Assembly (NCBI RefSeq): GCF_029784155.1
Contig: NC_073692.1
Location: 436,705,228 to 436,769,227 of the forward strand
DNA: 64,000 nt
Reading direction: 5' to 3'
From: Uranotaenia lowii
Lineage: Eukaryota > Arthropoda > Insecta > Diptera > Culicidae
Each line of letters begins with the position of its first letter. Positions within the stretch are counted from its first letter, which is position 1. Position numbers and translations under genes: made by a program. Below the pieces are notes generated by a model. It was given only the letters and a program-made list of their open reading frames with translations. It was not told the DNA's origin and made no database searches. This document shows positions 20,501 to 34,300 of the stretch, piece by piece.

Positions 20501-23069
20501 GTCATTTTTGTCATTTTTGTCATTTTTGTCATTTTGTCATTTTTGTCATTTTTGTCATTTTTGTCATTTTTGTCATTTTTGTCATTTTTGTCATTTTTGT
20601 CATTTTTGTCATTTTTGTCATTTTTGTAATTTTTGTAATTTTTGTAATTTTTGTCATTTTTGTCATTTTTGTCATTTTTGTCATTTTTGTCATTTTTGTC
20701 ATTTTTGTCATTTTTGTCATTTTTGTCATTTTTGTCATTTTTGTCATTTTTGTCATTTTTGTCATTTTTGTCATTTTTGTCATTTTTGTCATTTTTGTCA
20801 TTTTGTCATTTTTGTCATTTTTGTCATTTTTGTCATTTTTGTCATTTTTGTCATTTTTGTCATTTTTGTCATTTTTGTCATTTTTGTCATTTTTGTCATT
20901 TTTGTCATTTTTGTCTTTTTGTCATTTTTGTCATTTTTGTCATTTTTGTCATTTTTGTCATTTTTGTCATTTTTGTCATTTTTGTCATTTTTGTCATTTT
21001 GTCATTTTTGTCATTTTTGTCATTTTTGTCATTTTTGTCATTTTTGTCATTTTTGTCATTTTTGTCATTTTTGTCATTTTTGTCATTTTTGTCATTTTTT
21101 GTCATTTTTGTCATTTTTGTCATTTTTGTCATTTTTGTCATTTTTGTCATTTTTGTCATTTTTGTCATTTTTGTCATTTTGTCATTTTTGTCATTTTTGT
21201 CATTTTGTCATTTTTGTCATTTTTTGTCATTTTTGTCATTTTTGTCATTTTTGTCATTTTGTCATTTTTGTCATTTTTGTCATTTTTGTCATTTTTGTCA
21301 TTTTTGTCATTTTTGTCATTTTTGTCATTTTTTGTCATTTTTGTCATTTTTGTCATTTTTGTCATTTTTGTCATTTTTGTCATTTTTGTCATTTTTGTCA
21401 TTTTTGTCATTTTTGTCATTTTTGTCATTTTTGTCATTTTTGTCATTTTTGTCATTTTTGTCATTTTTGTCATTTTTGTCATTTTTGTCATTTTTGTCAT
21501 TTTTGTCATTTTTGTCATTTTTGTCATTTTTGTCATTTTGTCATTTTTGTCATTTTTGTCATTTTTGTCATTTTTGTCATTTTTGTCATTTTTGTCATTT
21601 TTGTCATTTTTGTCATTTTTGTCATTTTTGTCATTTTTGTCATTTTTGTCATTTTTGTCATTTTTGTCATTTTTGTCATTTTTGTCATTTTTGTCATTTT
21701 TGTCATTTTTGTCATTTTTGTCATTTTTGTCATTTTTGTCATTTTTGTAATTTTTGTAATTTTTGTAATTTTTGTAATTTTTGTAATTTTTGTAATTTTT
21801 GTCATTTTTGTCATTTTTGTCATTTTTGTCATTTTTGTCATTTTTGTCATTTTTGTCATTTTTGTCATTTTTGTCATTTTTGTCATTTTTGTCATTTTTG
21901 TCATTTTGTCATTTTTGTCATTTTTGTCATTTTTGTCATTTTTGTCATTTTTGTCATTTTTGTCATTTTTGTCATTTTTGTCATTTTTGTCATTTTTGTC
22001 ATTTTTGTCATTTTTGTCATTTTTGTCATTTTTGTCATTTTTGTCATTTTTGTCATTTTTGTAATTTTTGTAATTTTTGTAATTTTTGTAATTTTTGTAA
22101 TTTTTGTAATTTTTGTAATTTTTGTCATTTTTGTCATTTTTGTCATTTTTGTCATTTTTGTCATTTTTGTCATTTTTGTCATTTTTGTCATTTTTGTCAT
22201 TTTTGTCATTTTTGTCATTTTTGTCATTTTTGTCATTTTTGTCATTTTTGTCATTTTTGTCATTTTTGTCATTTTTGTCATTTTGTCATTTTTGTCATTT
22301 TTGTCATTTTTGTCATTTTTGTCATTTTTGTCATTTTTGTCATTTTTGTCATTTTTGTCATTTTTGTCATTTTTGTCATTTTTGTCATTTTTGTCATTTT
22401 TGTCATTTTGTCATTTTTGTCATTTTTGTCATTTTGTCATTTTTGTCATTTTTGTCATTTTTGTCATTTTTGTCATTTTTGTCATTTTTGTCATTTTTGT
22501 CATTTTTGTCATTTTTGTCATTTTTGTCATTTTTGTCATTTTTGTCATTTTTGTCATTTTTGTCATTTTTGTCATTTTTGTCATTTTTGTCATTTTTGTC
22601 ATTTTTGTCATTTTTGTAAATTTTGTCATTTTTGACATTTTTGTCATTTTTGTCATTTTTGTCATTTTTGTCATTTTGTCATTTTGTCATTTTGTCATTT
22701 TTGTCATTTTTGTCATTTTTGTCATTTTTGTCATTTTTGTCATTTTTGTCATTTTTGTCATTTTTGTCATTTTTGTCATTTTTGTCATTTTTGTCATTTT
22801 GTCATTTTTGTCATTTTTGTCATTTTTGTCATTTGTCATTTTTGTCATTTTTGTCATTTTTGTCATTTTTGTCATTTTTGTCATTTTTGTCATTTTTGTC
22901 ATTTTTGTCATTTTTGTCATTTTTGTCATTTTTGTCATTTTTGTCATTTTTGTCATTTTTGTCATTTTTGTCATTTTTGTCATTTTTGTCATTTTTGTCA
23001 TTTTTGTCATTTTGTCATTTTTGTCATTTTTGTCATTTTTGTCATTTTGTCATTTTTGTCATTTTTGTA

Positions 23070-23569
23070 NNNNNNNNNNNNNNNNNNNNNNNNNNNNNNN
23101 NNNNNNNNNNNNNNNNNNNNNNNNNNNNNNNNNNNNNNNNNNNNNNNNNNNNNNNNNNNNNNNNNNNNNNNNNNNNNNNNNNNNNNNNNNNNNNNNNNNN
23201 NNNNNNNNNNNNNNNNNNNNNNNNNNNNNNNNNNNNNNNNNNNNNNNNNNNNNNNNNNNNNNNNNNNNNNNNNNNNNNNNNNNNNNNNNNNNNNNNNNNN
23301 NNNNNNNNNNNNNNNNNNNNNNNNNNNNNNNNNNNNNNNNNNNNNNNNNNNNNNNNNNNNNNNNNNNNNNNNNNNNNNNNNNNNNNNNNNNNNNNNNNNN
23401 NNNNNNNNNNNNNNNNNNNNNNNNNNNNNNNNNNNNNNNNNNNNNNNNNNNNNNNNNNNNNNNNNNNNNNNNNNNNNNNNNNNNNNNNNNNNNNNNNNNN
23501 NNNNNNNNNNNNNNNNNNNNNNNNNNNNNNNNNNNNNNNNNNNNNNNNNNNNNNNNNNNNNNNNNNNNN
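23070..23569. other. Assembly gap, 500 N, inside array B
   Basis: Exactly 500 N with TTTTTGTCA satellite on both sides. The round length marks a scaffold join of unknown true size, so the array length is a minimum. Confidence 0.99.
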
Positions 23570-26500
23570 TCATTTTTGTCATTTTTGTCATTTTTGTCAT
23601 TTTTGTCATTTTTGTCATTTTTGTCATTTTTGTCATTTTTGTCATTTTTGTCATTTTTGTCATTTTTGTCATTTTTGTCATTTTTGTCATTTTTGTCATT
23701 TTTGTCATTTTTGTCATTTTTGTCATTTTGTCATTTTGTCATTTTTTGTCATTTCATTTTTGTCATTTTGTCATTTTTGTCATTTTTGTCATTTTTGTCA
23801 TTTTTGTCATTTTTGTCATTTTTGTCATTTTGTCATTTTTGTCATTTTTGTCATTTTTGTCATTTTTGTCATTTTTGTCATTTTTGTCATTTTGTCATTT
23901 TTGTCATTTTTGTCATTTTTGTCATTTTTGTCATTTTTGTCATTTTGTCATTTTTGTCATTTTGTCATTTTTGTCATTTTTGTCATTTTTGTCATTTTTG
24001 TCATTTTTGTCATTTTTGTCATTTTTGTCATTTTTGTCATTTTTGTCATTTTTGTCATTTTTGTCATTTTTGTCATTTTTGTCATTTTTGTCATTTTTGT
24101 CATTTTGTCATTTTTTGTCATTTTTGTCATTTTTGTCATTTTTGTCATTTTTGTCATTTTTGTCATTTGTCATTTTGTCATTTTTGTCATTTTTGTCATT
24201 TTTGTCATTTTTGTCATTTTTGTCATTTTTGTCATTTTGTCTTTTGTCATTTTTGTCATTTTTGTCATTTTTGTCATTTTTGTCATTTTTTGTCATTTTT
24301 GTCATTTTTGTCATTTTTGTCATTTTTGTCATTTTTGTCATTTTTGTCATTTTTGTCATTTTTGTCATTTTTGTAATTTTTGTAATTTTTGTAATTTTTG
24401 TAATTTTTGTCATTTTTGTCATTTTGTCATTTTTGTCATTTTTGTCATTTTTGTCATTTTTGTCATTTTGTCACTTTTGTCACTTTTGTCATTTTTGTCA
24501 TTTTTGTCATTTTTTGTCATTTTTGTCATTTTTGTCATTTTTGTCATTTTTGTCATTTTTGTCATTTTTGTCATTTTTGTCATTTTGTCATTTTTGTCAT
24601 TTTTGTCATTTTTTGTCATTTTTGTCATTTTGTCATTTTTGTCATTTTTGTCATTTTTGTCATTTTTGTCATTTTTGTCATTTTTGTCATTTTTGTCATT
24701 TTTGTCATTTTTGTCATTTTTGTCATTTTTGTCATTTTTGTCATTTTTGTCATTTTTGTCATTTTTGTCATTTTTGTCATTTTTGTCATTTTTGTCATTT
24801 TTGTCATTTTTGTCATTTTTGTCATTTTTGTCATTTTTGTCATTTTTGTCATTTTTGTCATTTTTGTCATTTTTGTCATTTTTGTCATTTTTGTCATTTT
24901 TGTCATTTTTGTCATTTTTGTCATTTTTGTCCATTTTTGTCATTTGTTGTCATTTTTGTCATTTTTGTCATTTTTGTCATTTTTGTCATTTTTGTCATTT
25001 TTGTCATTTTTGTCATTTTTGTCATTTTTGTCATTTTTGTCATTTTTGTCATTTTTGTCATTTTTGTCATTTTGTCATTTTTGTCATTTTTGTCATTTTT
25101 GTCATTTTTGTCATTTTTGTCATTTTTGAGTCATTTTTGTCATTTTTGTCATTTTTGTCATTTTTGTCATTTTTGTCATTTTTGTCATTTTGTCATTTTG
25201 TCATTTTTGTCATTTTTGTCATTTTTGTCATTTTTGTCATTTTTGTAATTTTTGTAATTTTTGTAATTTTTGTCATTTTTGTAATTTTTGTCATTTTTGT
25301 CATTTTTGTCATTTTTGTCATTTTTGTCATTTTTGTCATTTTTGTCATTTTTGTCATTTTTGTCACTTTTGTCACTTTTGTCATTTTTGTCATTTTGTCA
25401 TTTTGTCATTTTTGTCATTTTTGTCATTTTTGTCATTTTTGTCATTTTTGTCATTTTGTCATTTTTGTCATTTTTGTCATTTTGTCATTTTTGTCATTTT
25501 TGTCATTTTTGTCATTTTTGTCATTTTTGTCATTTTTGTCATTTTTGTAATTTTTGTAATTTTGTAATTTTTGTCATTTTTGGTCATTTTTGTCATTTTT
25601 GTCATTTTTGTCATTTTTGTCATTTTTTGTCATTTTTGTCATTTTTGTCATTTTTGTCATTTTTGTCATTTTTGTCATTTTTGTCATTTGTCATTTTGTC
25701 ATTTTGTCATTTTTGTCATTTTTGTCATTTTTGTCATTTTTGTCATTTTTGTCATTTTTGTCATTTTGTCATTTTTGTCATTTTTGTCATTTTTGTCATT
25801 TTGTCATTTTTGTCATTTTTGTCATTTTTGTCATTTTTTGTCATTTTTGTCATTTTTGTCATTTTTGTCATTTTTGTCATTTTTGTCATTTTTGTCATTT
25901 TTGTCATTTTTGTCATTTTTGTCATTTTTGTCATTTTGTCATTTTTGTCATTTTTGTCATTTTTGTCATTTTTGTCATTTTTGTCATTTTTGTCATTTTT
26001 GTCATTTTTGTCATTTTTGTCATTTTTGTCATTTTTGTCATTTTTGTCATTTTTGTCATTTTTGTCATTTTTGTCATTTTTGTCATTTTTTGTCATTTTG
26101 TCATTTTTGTCATTTTTGTCATTTTTGTCATTTTGTCATTTGTCTTTTTGTCATTGTTGTCATTTTTGTCATTTTTGTCATTTTTGTCATTTTTGTCATT
26201 TTTGTCATTTTTGTCATTTTTGTCATTTTTGTCATTTTTGTCATTTTTGTCATTTTTGTCATTTTTGTCATTTTTGTCATTTTGTCATTTTTGTCATTTT
26301 GTCATTTTTGTCATTTTTGTCATTTTTGTCATTTTTGTCATTTTTGTCATTTTTGTCATTTTTGTCATTTTTGTCATTTTTGTCATTTTTGTCATTTTTG
26401 TCATTTTTGTCATTTTTGTCATTTTTGTCATTTTTGTCATTTTTGTCATTTTTGTCATTTTTGTCATTTTTGTCATTTTTGTCATTTTTGTCATTTTTGT

Positions 26501-29500
26501 CATTTTTGTCATTTTTGTCATTTTTGTCATTTTTGTCATTTTTGTCATTTTTGTCATTTTTGTCATTTTGTCATTTTTGTCATTTTTGTCATTTTTGTCA
26601 TTTTTGTCATTTTGTCATTTTTGTCATTTTTGTCATTTTTGTCATTTTTGTCATTTTTGTCATTTTTGTCATTTTTGTCATTTTTGTCATTTTTGTCATT
26701 TTTGTCATTTTTGTCATTTTTGTCATTTTTGTCATTTTTGTCATTTTTGTCATTTTTGTCATTTTTGTCATTTTGTCATTTTTGTCATTTTTGTCATTTT
26801 TGTCATTTTTTGTCATTTTTGTCATTTTTGTCATTTTTGTCATTTTTGTCATTTTTGTCATTTTTGTCATTTTTGTCATTTTTGTCATTTTTGTCATTTT
26901 TGTCATTTTTGTCATTTTTGTCATTTTTGTCATTTTTGTCATTTTTGTCATTTTTGTCATTTTTGTCATTTTTGTCATTTTTGTCATTTTTGTCATTTTT
27001 GTCATTTTGTCATTTTTGTCATTTTTGTCATTTTTGTCATTTTGTCATTTTTGTCATTTTTGTCATTTTGTCATTTTTGTCATTTTTGGTCATTTTTGTC
27101 ATTTTTGTCATTTTTGTCATTTTTGTCATTTTTGTCATTTTGTCATTTTTGTCATTTTTGTCATTTTTGTCATTTTTGTCATTTTTGTCATTTTTGTCAT
27201 TTTTGTCATTTTTGTCATTTTTGTCATTTTTGTCATTTTTGTCATTTTTGTCATTTTTGTCATTTTTGTCATTTTTGTCATTTTGTCATTTTTGTCATTT
27301 TTTGTCATTTTTGTCATTTTTGTCATTTTTGTCATTTTGTCATTTTTGTCATTTTTTGTCATTTTTGTCATTTTTGTCATTTTGTCATTTTTGTCATTTT
27401 TGTCATTTTTTGTCATTTTTGTCATTTTTGTCATTTTTGTCATTTTTGTCATTTTTGTCATTTTTGTCATTTTTGTCATTTTTGTCATTTTGTCATTTTT
27501 GTCATTTTTGTCATTTTTGTCATTTTTGTCATTTTTGTCATTTTTGTCATTTTTGTCATTTTTGTCATTTTTGTCATTTTGTCATTTGTTTTTGTCATTT
27601 TTGTCATTTTTGTCATTTTTGTCATTTTTGTCATTTTTGTCATTTTTGTCATTTTTGTCATTTTTGTCATTTTTGTCATTTTTGTCATTTTTGTCATTTT
27701 TTGTCATTTTTGTCATTTTTGTCATTTTTGTCATTTTTTGTCATTTTTGTCATTTTTGTCATTTTGTCATTTTTGTCATTTTTTGTCATTTTTGTCATTT
27801 GTCTTTTTGTCATTTTTGTCATTTTTGTCATTTTTGTCATTTTTGTCATTTTTGTCATTTTGTCATTTTTGTCATTTTTGTCATTTTTGTCATTTTTGTC
27901 TTTTTTTGTCATTTTGTCATTTTTGTCATTTTTGTCATTTTTGTCATTTTTGTCATTTTTGTCATTTTTTGTCATTTTTGTCATTTGTCATTTTTGTCAT
28001 TTTTTTTTTTGTCATTTTTGTCATTTTTTGTCATTTTTGTCATTTTTTGTCATTTTTGTCATTTTTGTCATTTTTGTCATTTTTGTCATTTTTGTCATTT
28101 TGTCATTTTTGTCATTTTTGTCATTTTTGTCATTTTTGTCATTTTTGTCATTTTTGTCATTTTTGTCATTTTTGTCATTTTTTGTCATTTTTGTCATTTT
28201 TTGTCATTTTGTCATTTTTGTCATTTTTGTCATTTTTGTCATTTTTTGTCATTTTTGTCATTTTTGTCATTTTTGTCAATTTTTGTCATTTTTGTCATTT
28301 TGTCATTTTTGTCATTTTTGTCATTTTTTGTCATTTTTGTCATTTTTGTCATTTTTGTCATTTTTGTCATTTTTGTCATTTTTTGTCAATTTTTGTCATT
28401 TTTGTCATTTTTGTCATTTTTTGTCATTTTTTGTCATTTTTGTCATTTTTGTCATTTTGTCATTTTTTGTCATTTTTGTCATTTTGTCATTTTGTCATTT
28501 TGTCATTTTTGTCATTTTTGTCATTTTTGTCATTTTTTGTCATTTTTGTCATTTTTGTCATTTTTGTCATTTTTGTCATTTTTGTCATTTTTTGTCATTT
28601 TTGTCATTTTTGTCATTTTTGTCATTTTTGTCATTTTTTGTCATTTTTGTCATTTTGTCATTTTTGTCATTTTTTGTCATTTTTGTCATTTTGTCATTTT
28701 TGTCATTTTTGTCATTTTTGTCATTTTTGTCATTTTGTCATTTTTGTCATTTTTGTCATTTTGTCATTTTGTCATTTTTGTCATTTTTGTCATTTTTGTC
28801 ATTTTTGTCATTTGTCTTGTCATTGTCTTTTGTCATTTTTGTCATTTTTGTCATTTTTGTCATTTTGTCATTTTGTCATTTTTGTCATTTTTGTCATTTT
28901 TGTCATTTTTGTCATTTTTGTCATTTTTGTCATTTTTGTCATTTTTGTCATTTTTGTCATTTTTGTCATTTTTGTCATTTTTGTCATTTTTGTCATTTTT
29001 GTCATTTTTGTCATTTTTGTCATTTTTGTCATTTTTGTCATTTTTTGTCATTTTTGTCATTTTTGTCATTTTTGTCATTTTTGTCATTTTTGTCATTTTT
29101 GTCATTTTTGTCATTTGTCATTTTGTCATTTTTGTCATTTTTGTCATTTTTGTCATTTTGTCATTTTTGTCATTTTTGTCATTTTTGTCATTTTGTCATT
29201 TTTGTCATTTTTGTCATTTTTGTCATTTTTGTCATTTTTGTCATTTTTGTCATTTTTGTCATTTTTGTCATTTTTGTCATTTTGTCATTTTTGTCATTTT
29301 TTGTCATTTTTGTCATTTTGTCATTTTTGTCATTTTTGTCATTTTGTCATTTTTTGTCATTTTTGTCATTTTTGTCATTTTTGTCATTTTTGTCATTTTT
29401 GTCATTTTTGTCATTTTTGTCATTTTTGTCATTTTTTGTCATTTTTGTCATTTGTCATTTTTGTCATTTTTGTCATTTTTGTCATTTTGTCATTTTTGTC

Positions 29501-31003
29501 ATTTTTTGTCATTTTTGTCATTTTTGTCATTTTTGTCATTTTTGTCATTTTGTCATTTTTGTCATTTTTGTCATTTTTGTCATTTTTGTCATTTTTGTCA
29601 TTTTTGTCATTTTTGTCATTTTGTCATTTTTGTCATTTTTGTCATTTTTGTCATTTTTGTCATTTTTGTCATTTTTGTCATTTTTGTCATTTTTGTTCAT
29701 TTTTGTCATTTTTGTCATTTTTGTCATTTTGTCATTTTTTGTCATTTTTGTCATTTTTGTCATTTTTGTCATTTTTGTCATTTTTGTCATTTTTGTCATT
29801 TTTGTCATTTTTGTCATTTTTGTCATTTTTGTCATTTTGTCATTTTGTCATTTTTGTCATTTTTGTCATTTTTGTCATTTTTGTCATTTTTGTCATTTTT
29901 GTCATTTTTGTCATTTTTGTCATTTTGTCATTTTTTGTCATTTTTGTCATTTTGTCATTTTTTGTCATTTTTGTCATTTTTGTCATTTTTGTCATTTTGT
30001 CATTTTGTCATTTTTGTCATTTTTGTCATTTTTGTCATTTTTGTCATTTTTGTCATTTTTTGTCATTTTTGTCATTTTTTGTCATTTTTGTCATTTTTGT
30101 CATTTTTGTCATTTTTGTCATTTTTGTCATTTTTGTCATTTTTGTCATTTTTTTCATTTTTGTCATTTTTGTCATTTTTGTCATTTTTGTCATTTTTGTC
30201 ATTTTTGTCATTTTTGTCATTTTTGTCATTTTTGTCATTTTTGTCATTTTTTGTCATTTTTGTCATTTGTCATTTTTGTCATTTTTGTCATTTTTGTCAT
30301 TTTTGTCATTTTTGTCATTTTTTGTCATTTTTGTCATTTTTGTCATTTTTGTCATTTTTGTCATTTTTGTCATTTTTGTCATTTTTGTCATTTTTGTCAT
30401 TTTTGTCATTTTTGTCATTTTTGTCATTTTTGTCATTTTTGTCATTTTTGTCATTTTTGTCATTTTTGTCATTTTTGTCATTTTTGTCATTTTTGTCATT
30501 TTTGTCATTTTTGTCATTTTTGTCATTTTTGTCATTTTTGTCATTTTTGTCATTTTTGTCATTTTTGTCATTTTTGTCATTTTTGTCATTTTTGTCATTT
30601 TTGTCATTTTTGTCATTTTTGTCATTTTTGTCATTTTTGTCATTTTTGTCATTTTTGTCATTTTTGTCATTTTTGTCATTTTTGTCATTTTTGTCATTTT
30701 TGTCATTTTTGTCATTTTTGTCATTTTTGTCATTTTTGTCATTTTTGTCATTTTTGTCATTTTTGTCATTTTTGTCATTTTTGTCATTTTTGTCATTTTT
30801 GTCATTTTTGTCATTTTTGTCATTTTTGTCATTTTTGTCATTTTTGTCATTTTTGTCATTTTTGTCATTTTTGTCATTTTTGTCATTTTTGTCATTTTTG
30901 TCATTTTTGTCATTTTTGTCATTTTTGTCATTTTTGTCATTTTTGTCATTTTTGTCATTTTTGTCATTTTTGTCATTTTTGTCATTTTTGTCATTTTTGT
31001 CAT

Positions 31004-31050
31004 TTCTTCCTATCTATTAGCATTGTCAAAATTCTTCCTATCTATTAGCA
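31004..31050. repeat. Direct duplication at the satellite edge
   Basis: TTCTTCCTATCTATTAGCAT appears at about 31005 and again about 28 bp later, separated by TGTCAAAA. The duplicated unit straddles the last satellite monomers and the first unique DNA, which suggests slippage or repair at the array boundary. Confidence 0.8.
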
Positions 31051-31114
31051 TGGTACTAGTCCAGTCAACATTTGCCATTCTTTCCCTTGAAATAATACAA
31101 CTTCTTTTTTTTAT

Positions 31115-31320
31115 ACGGGCTTGTGAAATAGCTCAGTTGGAAAGTCAGTTATCTACTGAGCCAATGTCCACGAACTCGAACCCAAGAGTAAACATTTAAC
31201 ACAGTTGTACCCGATAAGTTTTTCAATAACTGTCCGCCAACTGCAACGTTGATATAAAGTCGCGAATGCCATAAAACTGGTGAAACTACTATAAACGAAA
31301 CAAAAAATAAACTTTTTTAA
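31115..31320 (+). mobile_element. tRNA-derived SINE
   Basis: An A box TAGCTCAGTTGG (31129-31140) and a B-box-like GAACTCGAACCC (31172-31183) are spaced as in a tRNA gene, followed by about 110 bp of unrelated sequence and an A-rich end near AACAAAAAATAAAC. A split RNA polymerase III promoter with a non-tRNA body and A-rich tail is the layout of a SINE. The head does not fold into a complete tRNA. Confidence 0.65.
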
Positions 31321-34300
31321 TCCACGGTAGAGTTTTTCTTGTCTTGATATTTCGAACCATATATTGCAAATCTGTGCACACATAAAAACCCATTCGCTCA
31401 TTCTTCTTTCCTCACATCGTTCACATAGTTCTAAAGATATCTATCCTCGAATGAAGATGTTCGCAGGCTCTATGTCGAACTCACCAGAAATTGAAGGAAG
31501 ACAATTTACCCAGGAGAAAAAAAAATCTAATTTAGATTTTTCTCCATTATTTGCTGCTCAATTGTGGGGATGAGAAAGGCATTCAATGCACTCCCTTTCA
31601 AAAGGTAATTTTGTATGTCTTCCATTGTTCACTAATCACTAATAGATCTGTAGAAAAAAAACCAAATCTCTATTGCTTAATGTAAAGAGAAATATGGTCA
31701 TTACTTTTAAATTTTTACCTGCTCATTACTATTTCCATTCTCACTGAATATTCCATCTCTAGGATGCATTGATTATGTCTCGAATATATCACAAAAAACA
31801 TTACAATTCATTCAAAGTTTCAGCTTATTTTTTTTCTCAATTATTTATTAATTGCGTATTCGTCTCTAGAGATAACTTGATGGTAATAATTCCTCTCAGT
31901 TTTATTTTTAAAATACATTACTGTCCAATACTGAGGTAAAGTATGTTCGTTTAAAAACAAGATGAAATGATGATGTCATGGTTTCAGGATTCGGAGATTC
32001 AATCCAAGCTAATTGTCTTATTACACCTACATAAAGCTATGATCATTCAGTAAACGGGCACTTTATTTCAGTGATAGCTACGTGCTACGTTACTAGAGCT
32101 CTTATATGCAAAAATTCAGCAGCATTATGTTGGTTTAAAAGAACTATCTTCCTTAGTTTTTCAGATTTTTCAATTTACATGTGTTTGAGATATTCACGAT
32201 GCAAAAAGACATTATAAAAATAATTTTGCACAATCGACTTGGAAATTCTTCATTGTCGATTTGAAAACTCATGAACTGTTGATATTTTCCGAATTTTGTT
32301 TGGCCCAAATGGTTAATAAGTATAAGAAGCCACTCTAGGATGCTCACAAATTTCAAACCAAGCATCGTAGTGCAACCCTTGATCTCAACTTTGGTGAAAA
32401 GTCTATGGTTATTGAGGATAACTTAATGCAGACCCCTTAACTGTGCCGTAAATCCGTTTCTAAACCCAGCAAATAACTAAAAATGAACAGTTCTATGGAT
32501 CGCAATCTGTGCAATCGTTTTTTACGCAATGTGACAGATGTGTTCTGATGGACAAAGAAATTTATGTTAAAACCGAATTTAAGAGGTCAAATTCTTCAAG
32601 ATGCCCACTCATGAAAAGGTTTCTACCAGATTCCAAATGGTTTTTCCAGGTGAACTTGTGTAAAATGTCATGATTTTGCAAAAGTTTTGCTTTTGCGGTA
32701 AAAAATGATAGATCAATACATGAGTGAACAAAAGTGTGCAGAGATTAAAAATTTTGAAATTAAAAAGAGATTTTATAATAAAGTAAGAGTATTTCTTGTA
32801 ACCAACGATAATATTTTTTTGTTAATACGAATACCGTATTTTTTTTCACCTGGAGGCAAACCAGGGGCAACCTAGGTTCGTAATAACTGCTGTCATCATG
32901 CTCATTTATTGCTCTAGAGGCAACCTAGTTTCGCTCGAGAAACGGACGGAGACACCCTGAGAAGAAAGTCAGTTTTGCGAGAAGTTCACCAATACTCTCA
33001 ACGTTGTTGTCAAAAAATTAAACAGCTGTTTGTGGCTGAAAGCAGAACAATTGAAATAATGAACGGGAAAATGATTATTGCCGCGATTTTGAACCTCTCA
33101 GCCAAGAAAAACCGTACTATCTACTGTCCAGTACAATCCGGACACGAAAAAAGGCAATCCGGATGTAAAGAACCGAGTGAAGAAATCCAGAAGGGAGAAC
33201 ATAATGACAGCTGCATGTAGACATTGCGCTCGTTTTCACGCACACCTACGTGTTGAATAACTCAAAAACCGAAAGTCGTTTTTTTATTCGGACGGATCCA
33301 GAGCCAAATCCGGAATCAAAAAATAATACGCCATAAATATCATATTAACACCTTAATTTCCTCCATAGAACGTTTTTCGATCAAATGAATTTGAAATACA
33401 CACGTTTGTAACTGCCCGGTTTCTAAATGATCATAGCCTTACATTGCTTTTGGCAGAATTATTTACGTATGTTTCAAGTCCCTCAGTTGGAACATCATTT
33501 CATGATATCAAAAACTTAAAATGTCATTCTATCACACTTTGAAGACCATAGATAGGTACGCTATTAAGAGCAGAGAATGAAATACCATCTGGTCCCAGTA
33601 GGCTATGAGCAATTGGCTTGATCTGCGGTTAGACACCATTTTGGCACTTTTGTTCCAACTTTTTCGCTGATGTTTTCTGGTGGTGCGCGAATGAGTGTCG
33701 AATGCGTTTAAATGGTTTAAACTCATCACATTTCACTGTTGTTGGACCAAATTCCGAAAGCTATACCCACCCAACGGTTCATTTGGACAGTTTTGTCGTA
33801 TGCTGGCTCATAGTAAAGTCGCACACATTACTCTTCAGTCAGGAAAACCTCAGATTGAAAGCTGCAAGGACCAATTTTGAATTGCTACGGAGACACTTCA
33901 CAGACACAGTGGATATTTAGAATTTCATTATTGAAAAATTATCAATTTTTTTGGAAAAGATTTAACAGAATGATGGTTTTTGGAAAAAATGTTTTTAACA
34001 TAAAATTTATTCAAAAATCAATATAGTAACAAACAAGACAACAGTGTTAATTTGTCACTGACTGCTTGGATGTTACAAAGTCGCTTGAATCTGGGCAGGC
34101 AGGACTTTCCTATATATTTAGAGAGCGGAAGAGGAAAAAGGATCACATGCACAAGTGAACAAGTTGATAACGAGTCTCACCAGAGAATAAATTAAATTTC
34201 CTAAACAATAAATTGCGAAATTTCAATTAGAACTGCCTGCCAAACCAGATGTTACATTGTATTTATCTAAATTATTTTCAACCATATCGCCCGAAAGTCG

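Larger units (their letters stand above)
17563..31004 (+). repeat. Satellite array B, 9-bp unit TTTTTGTCA, heterogeneous
   Basis: The continuation of array A on the far side of the gypsy element, about 12.9 kb plus a 500-N gap. It differs from array A in having many 8-bp (four T) and 10-bp (six T) monomers, especially at 23.6-30.3 kb, and in runs of a TTTTTGTAA variant: four units at about 18477, three at 20627, six at 21747, seven at 22061, four at 24372, and three each at 25247 and 25547. Paired GTCAC monomers occur at 24470 and 25362. The last 0.7 kb (30320-31003) returns to perfect 9-mers. The array stops at TTCTTCCTATC. Confidence 0.97.

Noticed and set aside
1468..31004. CRISPR-like or short regularly spaced repeat array
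   Set aside because: There are no spacers; monomers are directly adjacent 9-mers in a eukaryotic context.
31129..31183. Functional tRNA gene
   Set aside because: A and B boxes are present but the acceptor and anticodon stems do not form. The A-rich body downstream fits a SINE instead.
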